A stretch of 64,000 bases of DNA from Pectobacterium aroidearum (GTDB lineage: Bacteria; Pseudomonadota; Gammaproteobacteria; Enterobacterales; Enterobacteriaceae), in the NCBI RefSeq assembly GCF_041228105.1, contig NZ_CP166097.1, forward strand, positions 3,348,001 to 3,412,000. Reading direction: 5' to 3'. The translations under genes were made by a program, and so were the position numbers. Shown piece after piece: positions 1 to 8,587 of this stretch. The notes beneath the pieces are model-generated. The model saw only the letters and a list, made by a program, of their open reading frames with translations. It did not search any database and had not been told where the DNA came from. Each line of letters starts with the position of its first letter. Position 1 is the stretch's first letter.

Positions 1-807
<807 letters not shown>

Positions 808-964
808 TTATCAATGCTGACTATTTATCGATGATCGCCGTGGCGCGCCTGACGTTGCTTTGCTTGCGCGCGCCTCGAATGGCCGAAATTCTAGAGGAAA
901 AAGGAGGGCATGAACAGAAATAAGAAACCGGTTGCATATCCGGTACTCGCGGGTCTGGTGATAT

Positions 965-987
965 AAAAAATCCGCCACGAACGGCGA
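965..987 (-). terminator. Rho-independent terminator of the MerR-type gene
   Basis: Read on the minus strand, a TTCGCC/GGCGGA stem with a short loop is followed by a run of six T. It lies just after the merR-like stop codon at 996. Confidence 0.6.
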
Positions 988-995
988 AGTGCGCT

Positions 996-1451
996 TTATT
1001 TTTTCGTCTTCTGGGGCGCCTTACGAGTGGCTGACTTGTTCGTTTTATCCCGCATCTGGCTCTTTCGATGCGTGGTCTCGACAAGTTTCCTGAACGTCGG
1101 GCATTCCATATGCGATGGTGCAGAACAATCGGCGACGTGCCGCAGCGTGTCACGCAATATCTTTAACTCATGAATTTGCTGGTCGATTTCATCAGCTTTC
1201 TTATGCAGCACAGTGCGGGGCAAATCTGGCATCCCATTCTTGTTAAACATGCCAGCGATTTCCTGTAGTGAAAACCCCGCCGATTTCCCCAGCGTAATTA
1301 GCCTGAGTTGCAGCAGCACGTCTTCAGCAAACTGCCGCCGGAGCCCATGCCGGGACACCGAAGCAATCAGCCCGATTTCCTCGTAGTAACGCAGCGCCGA
1401 AGGCGTGAGCCCACTCTTCTCCGCGATTTCTCCAATATCCAGAAATTTCAT
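996..1451 (-). CDS. MerR-family transcriptional regulator
   Basis: This is a 151-residue protein with a typical N-terminal MerR winged helix (IGEIAEKSGLTPSALRYYEEIGL, residues about 5-27), a long dimerisation helix, and a C-terminal pair of cysteines (C...MEC). MerR proteins distort promoters with over-long spacers to activate them. Upstream in-frame starts exist, but the domain begins right after the ATG at 1451, which has a GAGG Shine-Dalgarno. The gene is divergent from an MFS pump, and the promoter between them has the 19-bp spacer typical of MerR targets, so it most likely controls that pump. The inducer is unknown. Confidence 0.88.
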   Translation of the reverse strand: MKFLDIGEIAEKSGLTPSALRYYEEIGLIASVSRHGLRRQFAEDVLLQLRLITLGKSAGFSLQEIAGMFNKNGMPDLPRTVLHKKADEIDQQIHELKILRDTLRHVADCSAPSHMECPTFRKLVETTHRKSQMRDKTNKSATRKAPQKTKK

Positions 1452-1453
1452 GC

Positions 1454-1484
1454 TTGACCTCAAGTCGACTTTAATTTGTAGCAT
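1454..1484 (+). promoter_or_regulatory. MerR-type promoter/operator of the MFS gene (19-bp spacer)
   Basis: A TTGACC -35 (1454-1459) and a TAGCAT -10 (1479-1484) are separated by 19 bp, the over-long spacing of MerR-activated promoters. The perfect palindrome AAGTCGACTT (1462-1471) lies inside the spacer. The site starts 3 bp from the merR-like start codon and contains that gene's Shine-Dalgarno on the other strand. Confidence 0.65.
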
Positions 1485-1517
1485 GCTCTGGAACCCATAT
1501 TCTGACAAGGATAAAAA

Positions 1518-2753
1518 ATGATAATTAATCAACCAGACGAACCAGAGCAGGCCAAACCGGGCGTCACCCTCACACTGGCGCTCGCAATACTGGCAGCCTC
1601 GCTGGGAACGAGCATTGCCAACATCGCCCTTCCAACGCTGACGGAAACATTTTCTGCGCCATTTGCGCAGGTTCAGGCCGTCGTCATCGCCTATCTTGCC
1701 GCTATGGCGCTTTCCGTTGTGATCGCTGGCCGCCTTGGCGATCGCTATGGGCTGAAGCCGGTTTTCGTTGCAGGTCTTGGCCTCTTCTCCGTTGCATCGC
1801 TGCTGTGTGCCATCGCTCCCCACCTGTGGCAACTTATCGGTGCAAGAGCGCTTCAGGGGATCGGCGCCGCCTTCCTGATGACGCTCGGCATGGCACTGCT
1901 GAGGCAGACGGCTGGTGAAAATCATGTCGGACGAGCGATGGGGATACTGGGAACAGTATCCGCACTGGGAACCGCGCTTGGCCCTTCTGTCGGCGGCTTC
2001 CTGCTTACGGCAGCAGGATGGCGTAGTCTATTCTGGGTACAGATTCCGCTGGTCACGATCGTCCTGTTGCTGGCTTTCACCCAACTGCCAGACACCCCAG
2101 TTAACAAGAAGGCGCAACGTTCAGACGCCCCATCGACTCGGAAAATATCACTTTTGCCGCATCTCACGATCAATGCGACCATCGCCTCTGTCATGATGAC
2201 GACGTTAATCGTCGGTCCCTATTATCTTGGTCTGGGTCTGGGCTTACAGGAAACGCAGGTAGGCGTGGTGATGGCCATTGGCCCCGCTATTGCGATTTTC
2301 TGCGGCATTCCGTCAGGGCGACTAGTCGATACCTGGGGGTTTGGACGGGCTCTTACCGGCGGGATAACCCTCGTGGTTACCGGCACCTTTATGCTGGCGA
2401 TCTTACCTAATCTGTTCGGCGTCGCGGGATACATCCTTGCCATTATTGTCCTGACGCCAGGCTATCAGCTCTTTCTGGCAGCAAACAACACCGCCACTCT
2501 TGCCGAGGTTCCTGGGCACCAACGCGGTACGGTCTCCGGCCTGCTTAACCTGTCGCGCAATCTTGGGTTGATCGCCGGAGCTTCGCTCATGGGACAGGTT
2601 TTCTCTCTGGGTGTCGGCACAGAAGATTTTATCCATGCCACGCCAACTGCCCTCGCGAATGGCATGCAGCTCACCTTCTTTCTGTCTGGCGGCATCATCG
2701 TTGCCGCCATCGTATTCTTCCATCTGCCAAGATGGAAACGGGCTCCCCAATAA
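1518..2753 (+). CDS. MFS drug-efflux transporter
   Basis: This 411-residue multi-helix membrane protein belongs to the major facilitator superfamily. It has the opening ASLGTSIANIALPTL and the motif-A sequence GRLGDRYGLKPVF between TM2 and TM3, as in proton-driven drug exporters. An AAGGA Shine-Dalgarno stands before the ATG. It is transcribed divergently from the MerR-type regulator and followed by its own terminator, so it is a one-gene unit. The substrate cannot be read from sequence. It is shorter than classical 14-TM pumps and fits about 12 TM segments. Confidence 0.88.
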   Translation: MIINQPDEPEQAKPGVTLTLALAILAASLGTSIANIALPTLTETFSAPFAQVQAVVIAYLAAMALSVVIAGRLGDRYGLKPVFVAGLGLFSVASLLCAIAPHLWQLIGARALQGIGAAFLMTLGMALLRQTAGENHVGRAMGILGTVSALGTALGPSVGGFLLTAAGWRSLFWVQIPLVTIVLLLAFTQLPDTPVNKKAQRSDAPSTRKISLLPHLTINATIASVMMTTLIVGPYYLGLGLGLQETQVGVVMAIGPAIAIFCGIPSGRLVDTWGFGRALTGGITLVVTGTFMLAILPNLFGVAGYILAIIVLTPGYQLFLAANNTATLAEVPGHQRGTVSGLLNLSRNLGLIAGASLMGQVFSLGVGTEDFIHATPTALANGMQLTFFLSGGIIVAAIVFFHLPRWKRAPQ

Positions 2754-2782
2754 CGTACGAAGTCAGTGCCGCTTTAATTTAC

Positions 2783-2802
2783 GGGGGGCTTCCCCCCTTT
2801 TT
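2783..2802 (+). terminator. Rho-independent terminator of the MFS gene
   Basis: A G6-CTT-C6 stem-loop is followed by TTTTT, 30 bp after the MFS stop. Short outer repeats (TTTACG/CGTAAA) flank it. Confidence 0.85.
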
Positions 2803-2921
2803 CACGTAAATCACCGCGGATTCATGAGCGCTATTCATAACATCTATCCTGTTACACCCGATTATCCACAGGCGTAATCCCGATAATATGGCCCGAAGAA
2901 TATAAAACCAGATGGATAGAT

Positions 2922-4121
2922 ATGACTCAGGTTCAGACCCGCCCGGAAAAAACGCCAGGGCTATTTTTTATTGCCATTCTCAGTGCGCTGATGGCATTTA
3001 CGTCCTTATCGACAGACATTTATTTACCTGCCATGCCCGTCATGGCGAAAGATTTACAGGGCAATGCAGAGCTAACCATCACCGGCTTTTTAATCGGCTT
3101 TTGCATCGCGCAGCTGATTTGGGGGCCGTTGAGCGATCATCTGGGACGCCGGATGCCGCTGTTTATTGGTATGGTTCTGTTTATCATCGGCTCTGTCGGC
3201 TGCGCCCTGTCTACGGATATGTCGCAAATCGTTTTTTGGCGAGTCTTTCAGGCGTTGGGCGCGTGTACTGGCCCAATGCTGGCTCGCGCGATGATTCGCG
3301 ACCTCTTTAGCCGCACACGCGCAGCGCAAATGCTCTCGACGCTCATTATCGTGATGGCGATTGCGCCCATTGCCGGACCGTTACTCGGCGGGCAGTTAAT
3401 CAAAGTGACATCATGGCATGCCATTTTTTGGCTACTGGCGGTGATTGGTATCGCGATGCTGATGTCATTACGCTGGCTGCCTGAAACGTTACCCGAAGAC
3501 AGACGGGTGAAGGCATCATTACCCAGCGCCTTTCGCAACTATTATGCGCTGCTGACGAACACCAGCTTCATGCGTTTCACCTTATGTCTGACGTTCTATT
3601 ATGTCGCCGCCTACGCTTTTATTACCGGTTCGGCCTTTGTCTACATCACCTACTTCGGTATTGATCCGCAGCATTACGGCTGGCTATTTGCGCTGAATAT
3701 CGTCGGCGTGATGGGCATGAGCGTGGTCAACCGTCGTCTGGTTCAGCGCTACTCGCTAGAAAAGCTGCTTAAATTTGCCGTACTGATCGCGACTGTCGCT
3801 TCGTTCATTCTGGCTGTCGGCGCAAAGCTGCATATCGGGGGAATAGTGCTGATTGTGGTCTCGGTGTTCGTCTTCTTCTCGATGAACGGCATCATCGCTG
3901 CCACTTCTACCGCCGCCGCGCTTGACGCGGTGCCCAATATTGCCGGTTCAGCATCAGCACTGATCGGATCGCTACAGTACGGCAGCGGCATTATCTCTTC
4001 GCTATTGCTTGCGCTACTGAGCGATGGAACACCGTGGACGATGGCGTGGATCATCGCCCTGTTTTCCGCAGCCAGTGCGGTAATTGCGCTGACTACGCGG
4101 GAACGAGGAACTACAGCGTGA
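2922..4121 (+). CDS. Bcr/CflA-family multidrug efflux MFS transporter
   Basis: This 399-residue inner-membrane protein has the Bcr/CflA signature opening STDIYLPAMPVMAKDL and the motif-A-like GPLSDHLGRRMPLF. Members export drugs such as bicyclomycin or chloramphenicol using the proton gradient. Twelve hydrophobic segments can be followed. It stands alone on its strand, and its last 11 bp overlap the 3' end of the convergent antitoxin gene. Substrate unknown. Confidence 0.88.
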   Translation: MTQVQTRPEKTPGLFFIAILSALMAFTSLSTDIYLPAMPVMAKDLQGNAELTITGFLIGFCIAQLIWGPLSDHLGRRMPLFIGMVLFIIGSVGCALSTDMSQIVFWRVFQALGACTGPMLARAMIRDLFSRTRAAQMLSTLIIVMAIAPIAGPLLGGQLIKVTSWHAIFWLLAVIGIAMLMSLRWLPETLPEDRRVKASLPSAFRNYYALLTNTSFMRFTLCLTFYYVAAYAFITGSAFVYITYFGIDPQHYGWLFALNIVGVMGMSVVNRRLVQRYSLEKLLKFAVLIATVASFILAVGAKLHIGGIVLIVVSVFVFFSMNGIIAATSTAAALDAVPNIAGSASALIGSLQYGSGIISSLLLALLSDGTPWTMAWIIALFSAASAVIALTTRERGTTA

Positions 4122-4413
4122 ACACGTAATGAGAGCCGTCCGGCAGCTCAACATCAAGACGCAGCTTACTGCCGGTCGCCTCGACATAGCGTTTGAGTGT
4201 GGAAAGTTTCAGATCGCGACCGGGTTTCTCCATTACCGCCACGGTCGGCTGCTTTAATCCAAGCGTCTGCGCCATGTCTACTTGCGTTTTTTGCACCCTC
4301 TCACGCAGTTCAGCGAGGTGAATATTGAGCAACATATCTGCCGCAAGAGCGTGAGCATCAATGATGACCTCTGGTTTTTCATCCGCAAGAAGCTGTTCCA
4401 GCGTTCTGCCCAT
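4111..4413 (-). CDS. XRE-family antitoxin of a HigBA/RelE-like toxin-antitoxin pair
   Basis: This is a 100-residue protein with an HTH in its middle (RVQKTQVDMAQTLGLKQPTVAVMEKPGRDLKLSTLKRYVEATG). The pattern matches antitoxins encoded downstream of RelE/HigB-type toxins. It would neutralise the toxin and bind the operon promoter. It lies 18 bp after the toxin gene with an AAGGA Shine-Dalgarno. The toxin-first order is the hig-type arrangement. Its 3' end overlaps the convergent Bcr-type gene by 11 bp. Confidence 0.88.
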   Translation of the reverse strand: MGRTLEQLLADEKPEVIIDAHALAADMLLNIHLAELRERVQKTQVDMAQTLGLKQPTVAVMEKPGRDLKLSTLKRYVEATGSKLRLDVELPDGSHYVFTL

Positions 4414-4431
4414 GGCATTATTCCTTTTTCT

Positions 4432-4770
4432 CTATTTTTTCAGATAATTGGTGAATTCTCGATCGGCAAACGGGATCATCTCTTCGTAAAAGCGTTTTTC
4501 ATTACCAGACTTATTACCTGCACAAAGCAGGATCCCTCTACGATGTGTGTCGAAAGCAAAAAATGCCCGTATCGGCATCCCTCGGCTCTGAATACGCAGC
4601 TCTTTCATGTTGCTATAGCGGGAACCTTTGACCGTATCAGCATAAGGCCGAGGTAACATGGGCCCCTTTTCCCGTAGTACGATAAGTGCTGCAAGCACAC
4701 AAGCTCGATCCATATCGTTTAGTGCGCTTAACCAGCGATCAAACGCGTCCGTCGTTTCAATTCTCCACAC
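4432..4770 (-). CDS. RelE/HigB-type toxin (putative mRNA interferase)
   Basis: A 112-residue protein with the family's core pattern: LREKGPMLPRPYADTVKGS, NMKELRIQ, PIRAFFAFD, LCAGNKSGNEKRFYEEMI. RelE/HigB-fold toxins cut mRNA, usually on the ribosome. The GTG at 4770 is chosen because a GGGGAGGA Shine-Dalgarno stands just before it and because relatives recalled from memory begin Met-Trp-x-Ile-Glu-Thr at this point. A TTG at 4785 is the alternative start. It is first in a two-gene operon with its antitoxin. Activity is inferred. Confidence 0.85.
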   Translation of the reverse strand: MWRIETTDAFDRWLSALNDMDRACVLAALIVLREKGPMLPRPYADTVKGSRYSNMKELRIQSRGMPIRAFFAFDTHRRGILLCAGNKSGNEKRFYEEMIPFADREFTNYLKK

Positions 4771-4795
4771 AAATCCTCCCCACAAATATAGATTA

Positions 4796-4820
4796 AAAGC
4801 TATATAGCAGTAAAGCTATA
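4796..4820. promoter_or_regulatory. Candidate autoregulatory operator of the toxin-antitoxin operon
   Basis: The perfect palindrome GCTATATAGC (4799-4808) and two direct copies of AAAGCTATA (4796-4804 and 4812-4820) lie 26-50 bp upstream of the toxin start. Short palindromes here are usual for antitoxin binding. No binding data. Confidence 0.4.
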
Positions 4821-4920
4821 ATTTGCATTATGAAGTGACAGCAGACGATATGCACAGATCAGTGAACGAAACCGGAAACGGTATTCCAATACTTCTGTGG
4901 AGATAAAATGAAATGACTAT

Positions 4921-4946
4921 CATCGTGCGAGCAAGGTCGCACGATG
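4921..4946 (-). terminator. Hairpin downstream of the HxlR-type gene
   Basis: A perfect 10-bp stem (CATCGTGCGA/TCGCACGATG) with a 6-nt loop lies about 50 bp past the HxlR stop. The T-rich tail on the minus strand is only moderate, so termination is likely but not certain. Confidence 0.45.
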
Positions 4947-4998
4947 AGGTGGTATTTAGCGCGTGGAGAGACCTATTGATTAAGAGTCAAATGGTCGT

Positions 4999-5439
4999 TC
5001 AGGCATCGCGTTGTCTGGCCTGACGGCGGGAGCGGCAAATCTCGGCATGGTTTTTATCGGCCCACTGAATTAACAGTTGCATGGGCTGTAAAAAGGAGTG
5101 CCCTAATGGCGTCAGCGTGTATTCCACGCGTGGGGGAACTTCCGCATAAATCGTCCGATGAATAAATCCATCCGCCTCTAGCCGTTTTAACGTGCGTGAC
5201 AGCATCTGGCGCGAAATATCGTCAATATGGCGATGTAATTCGTTAAAACGCAGCGTCTTTTGCGCCAGTGCCTCCAGTATTAACAGGCTCCACCGGTCGC
5301 CAATGCGATCCAACACATCACGGATCGGACAAGGATGGTCAAATGCAGCATCGTCGAGGCTTTCCGCTGACGACGTTTCTGGGTTAACCGCGTCATTGAT
5401 GGATGTGTCATTAGTCATTTCTGCGTGACCTGGTTGCAT
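4999..5439 (-). CDS. HxlR-family transcriptional regulator
   Basis: This 146-residue protein carries the HxlR winged-helix pattern CPIRDVLDRIGDRWSLLILEAL, LRFNELHRHIDDISRQMLSRTLKRLEADGFI, PPRVEYTLTPLGHSF. The cysteine before PIRDVL is the conserved one that often acts as a redox or electrophile sensor. The ATG at 5439 is used; in-frame longer forms would need a TTG start. The gene is divergent from a NAD(P)-binding oxidoreductase, the usual HxlR partner. The intergenic region has two direct TAGTCT hexamers (5493-5498 and 5511-5516) that could be binding half-sites. Confidence 0.9.
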   Translation of the reverse strand: MQPGHAEMTNDTSINDAVNPETSSAESLDDAAFDHPCPIRDVLDRIGDRWSLLILEALAQKTLRFNELHRHIDDISRQMLSRTLKRLEADGFIHRTIYAEVPPRVEYTLTPLGHSFLQPMQLLIQWADKNHAEICRSRRQARQRDA

Positions 5440-5541
5440 ACTGGTGACTTCTTGTCGGGGAAAAGTCGGCAATGTACCATCCGGGTGGTCTATAGTCTAT
5501 TTTTGTTACCTAGTCTCAAAACAAGAAAATAAGGAGTCCAC

Positions 5542-6153
5542 ATGTCACATATCGCACTCATTGGCGCCTCAGGCGGTGCCGGTTCACGCATTCTTAAAGA
5601 GTTATCTGACCGTGGACATACGGTCACCGCCATTGCACGTCATCCAGAAAAAATCGCCTCGCTGCCGAACGTCACCGCTAAGCAGGGGGATGCACTGGAC
5701 AAGGATGCACTGGTCGCCTTATTCAAAGGGCATGATGCCGTGGTCAGCGCCGTTAAATTTGGTTCGTCCGATCCAACAACGCTGATTGCCGCCGTTAAAA
5801 CCGCAGGCGTAAAACGCTATCTGGTCGTCGGCGGCGCGGGGAGTCTGGAAATTGCACCGGGTCAACGTTTGATCGATCAGCCGGACTTCCCTGATGCTTA
5901 CCGCCCTGAAGCTTCTCGTGGTGCAGCTTTCCTCGACTTGTTAAAACAAGAGAAGGATCTTGATTGGTCATTCCTCTCTCCGTCCGCCGAATTTGTTCCC
6001 GGCCAGCGCACAGGCACCTTCCGCCTCGGCAAAGATGCGCTGCTAAGTAATGATAAAGGCAGCAGCATCTCCTTCGAAGACTATGCTGTCGCGCTGGTTG
6101 ATGAAATTGAAAACCCGGCACATTCTCGTCAGCGCTTTACCGTGGGTTATTAA
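5542..6153 (+). CDS. NAD(P)-binding atypical SDR oxidoreductase
   Basis: A 203-residue Rossmann-fold protein of the NmrA/YwnB-like type. The nucleotide-binding loop IGASGGAGSRIL is at the N terminus, with VVGGAGSL near residue 95 and a C-terminal SFEDYAVALVDEIENP typical of this group. It has no classical Tyr-x-x-x-Lys pair, so catalysis is uncertain; relatives reduce quinones or act as redox sensors. It is transcribed from a promoter shared with the divergent HxlR regulator. A short AAGGAG-type Shine-Dalgarno precedes the ATG. Confidence 0.85.
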   Translation: MSHIALIGASGGAGSRILKELSDRGHTVTAIARHPEKIASLPNVTAKQGDALDKDALVALFKGHDAVVSAVKFGSSDPTTLIAAVKTAGVKRYLVVGGAGSLEIAPGQRLIDQPDFPDAYRPEASRGAAFLDLLKQEKDLDWSFLSPSAEFVPGQRTGTFRLGKDALLSNDKGSSISFEDYAVALVDEIENPAHSRQRFTVGY

Positions 6154-6320
6154 CCCCTGACGACAATCCGCGCATTGCGCGTTTTTCCTCAGCAATGTGC
6201 GGATCTCGCCTTATATCAATAGGTCGTAGAGATAGAACAGAACGGTATCAGCAAGCGGCGTGAGTTTGTTATGGTGTTGCCTTAACTCGCTCTCTTTTTC
6301 ATGCATTAAGGAGTTTTTGA

Positions 6321-7160
6321 ATGGCTACGTCCCCAACCTATGTGCCGCCAAAAGTCTGGCAGCCCGCCTCTTCCGGTGGCGCCTTCGCCAATATTAACCG
6401 TCCTATAGCCGGTCCGACGCACGAAAAAGCGCTGCCCGTTGGCAAACATCCGCTTCAGCTTTACTCGCTGGCGACGCCAAACGGCGTGAAAGTGACGATC
6501 ATGCTGGAAGAGCTGCTGGCGCTGGGCCATTCGGGTGCGGAGTACGATGCCTGGCTGATTAAGATCGGCGATGGCGATCAGTTCTCCAGCGGATTTGTTG
6601 ACGTCAATCCGAACTCTAAAATCCCGGCGTTGCTTGATCAAAGCGGCGACAAACCGGTTCGCGTGTTTGAGTCCGGTTCCATTCTGGTGTACCTGGCCGA
6701 GAAATTTGGCGCGCTGCTGCCGAACGATCTCGCAACACGCACAGAAACCCTGAACTGGCTCTTCTGGCAGATGGGCTCCGCCCCTTACGTTGGCGGTGGA
6801 TTCGGCCATTTCTACGCCTACGCGCCAGAAAAATTTGAATACCCGATCAACCGTTTCACGATGGAAACCAAGCGCCAGTTGGATGTACTCAACCGTCGAC
6901 TGGCTGAAAGCCGCTATCTGGCTGGCGACAGCTATACGATCGCCGATATCGCGGTGTGGCCGTGGTACGGTGGGTTGGTGCAAAACGCGCTGTACTCTGC
7001 CGCAGAGTTCCTGTCCGCACATGAATACACGCATGTGATCCGTTGGGCTGACGAGATTGCCGCCCGTCCGGCAGTGATTCGCGGTCGTAAGGTCAACCGC
7101 ACCTGGGGTGAAGAATCAGAACAGGTCGCTGAGCGTCATCAGGCATCCGATCTGGATTAA
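6321..7160 (+). CDS. yghU: YghU-type glutathione S-transferase / disulfide-bond oxidoreductase
   Basis: A 279-residue cytoplasmic GST-fold protein with the extended N terminus found in YghU. The thioredoxin-like half contains LYSLATPNGVKVTIMLEELL and NPNSKIPALLD (cis-proline region) plus ESGSILVYLAEKFG for glutathione contact. The helical half contains YTIADIAVWPWYGGL. YghU uses two glutathione molecules and reduces disulfides and peroxides. Shine-Dalgarno AAGGAG. It is a single-gene unit, convergent with the following MFS gene. Confidence 0.92.
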   Translation: MATSPTYVPPKVWQPASSGGAFANINRPIAGPTHEKALPVGKHPLQLYSLATPNGVKVTIMLEELLALGHSGAEYDAWLIKIGDGDQFSSGFVDVNPNSKIPALLDQSGDKPVRVFESGSILVYLAEKFGALLPNDLATRTETLNWLFWQMGSAPYVGGGFGHFYAYAPEKFEYPINRFTMETKRQLDVLNRRLAESRYLAGDSYTIADIAVWPWYGGLVQNALYSAAEFLSAHEYTHVIRWADEIAARPAVIRGRKVNRTWGEESEQVAERHQASDLD

Positions 7161-7166
7161 TCTTCT

Positions 7167-7190
7167 GCCGCCTGCATCCATGTAGGCGGC
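7167..7190. terminator. Hairpin between convergent yghU and MFS genes
   Basis: An 11-bp stem (GCCGCCTGCAT/ATGTAGGCGGC, one wobble pair) with a 2-nt loop sits in the short gap between the two stop codons. It lacks a strong T tail. Confidence 0.5.
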
Positions 7191-7204
7191 ATCACCATTC
7201 ACCT

Positions 7205-8461
7205 TCAGCGCCCTTCCTTTTCCGGCACGCGGCCATCGGCTAACGCCTCTTCCACACGATTGATATCCGCCTGCCGCGCGGCATACCACCAGCTCAGCAG
7301 TGCGCCTATTGCGCAGGCCGTGAGTAATATCACCGGCGGAAGCAGCGTGCCATCATGCACGACACCCATAATCACGCCGACTACCCCGCCAAAAACATAC
7401 TGCAATACGCCGAGCAGCGAGGAAGCCGAACCAGTCTGCCCCGGTGCCGCATTCATCGCCACGGCCACCACGTTACCGAACACCAGACTCAGGAAGCTCA
7501 TGGTCAGGAATAACAATGCCGTGACAACCCACAGCGATGCAATGCCAGCCAGCAACACGCCGGACAGCACCAGCCCTCCCACGACATGCAGGGCGATCCC
7601 AACCGGCAAGATTTGATATTCACGCCAGCGGTTCAGCAGGAAGATATTCATTTGTCCCAGCGCCACCATGCCCAGCGCATTCGACGCAAAAATGTAGCTG
7701 TAAGTCGTGGGCGACAGGTGAAAATATTCAATAAAGATGAAGGCAGACGCGCCAATATAGGTAAACAGACCGCCCATCACGAAAGAACCAGACAGCGTAT
7801 AGCCCATGAATTTTCTCTGCCGCAGGAGTGTGGCAAAGCCGGTTAACGCTGACAACGTGCCGCCGGCGACGCGGTCACGCCGCGGCAGGCTTTCCGGCAC
7901 CCAGCGCCAGGTGGCGAACAGCATCAGCATACCGACAACCGTCAGTACCCAAAAAATAGCTGACCACCCCAGCGTGCCGAGCAGCACGCTGCCCAATGGC
8001 GGCGCGACAATCGGCGCTATCGCCATCACCTGCATGAGCAGCGAGAACACTTTTGCAGCATCGCGTTCTGAATACAAATCCGCCACGATGGCACGCGGGA
8101 TTACCAATCCAGCGGCCCCGCCGAGGCCCTGCATCAGACGGAAAAAGACAAACCACGATAGCGTGGAAGCATGGGCGATCAGCAAAGAAGACACAGAAAA
8201 CAGCACGATGCCCAGCAACAGCGGCCCTTTTCGGCCATAGCGATCGGTCAGCGGACCATAGACCAGTTGACCAAGCGCCAGCCCGATCAAAAAGACCGAC
8301 AGCGAGGTCTGCATTCCCGCCGCGTCCGCCCCGATATCCTGCTGGATCGCAGGGAAAGCCGGGAGATACATATCAATCGACATGGCATCAAACGCGCACA
8401 GAATGCCTAAAATGCCGATGAGAATAAAACTGCGCGACGCCAGTAAAGACGAATCAGACAT
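7205..8461 (-). CDS. Bcr/CflA-type MFS multidrug transporter
   Basis: This 418-residue inner-membrane exporter has AMSIDMYLPAFPAIQQDI in TM1 and GPLTDRYGRKGPLLLG as motif A, both typical of the Bcr/CflA group. A longer reading frame extends upstream, but the ATG at 8461 has a good GAGG Shine-Dalgarno and places TM1 at the usual distance from the N terminus. It is divergent from an unusual double TetR regulator that probably represses it. It is the second Bcr-like pump in the window. Confidence 0.88.
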   Translation of the reverse strand: MSDSSLLASRSFILIGILGILCAFDAMSIDMYLPAFPAIQQDIGADAAGMQTSLSVFLIGLALGQLVYGPLTDRYGRKGPLLLGIVLFSVSSLLIAHASTLSWFVFFRLMQGLGGAAGLVIPRAIVADLYSERDAAKVFSLLMQVMAIAPIVAPPLGSVLLGTLGWSAIFWVLTVVGMLMLFATWRWVPESLPRRDRVAGGTLSALTGFATLLRQRKFMGYTLSGSFVMGGLFTYIGASAFIFIEYFHLSPTTYSYIFASNALGMVALGQMNIFLLNRWREYQILPVGIALHVVGGLVLSGVLLAGIASLWVVTALLFLTMSFLSLVFGNVVAVAMNAAPGQTGSASSLLGVLQYVFGGVVGVIMGVVHDGTLLPPVILLTACAIGALLSWWYAARQADINRVEEALADGRVPEKEGR

Positions 8462-8555
8462 CGATAACACCTCAAAAATAGACCACTCAATCATGAATAA
8501 CCGACAGCAAAGGGAGTGCGAATCGGCTAAGATGCGTATTGCTGAGCGCAATATA

Positions 8556-8570
8556 TGACTGACCAGTCGA
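8556..8570. promoter_or_regulatory. Candidate TetR operator between the MFS pump and the double TetR gene
   Basis: GACTGACCAGTC (8557-8568) matches its own reverse complement at 10 of 12 positions. It lies 20 bp before the regulator's start codon and about 100 bp before the divergent pump gene, fitting joint control. Confidence 0.45.
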
Positions 8571-8587
8571 AAATACAAGGCAATGTG

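Noticed and set aside
1452..1925. N-terminal extension of the MerR-type protein up to 1925
   Set aside because: The extension overlaps the MFS gene on the other strand and the promoter region; the MerR domain begins at the ATG at 1451 with its own ribosome site.
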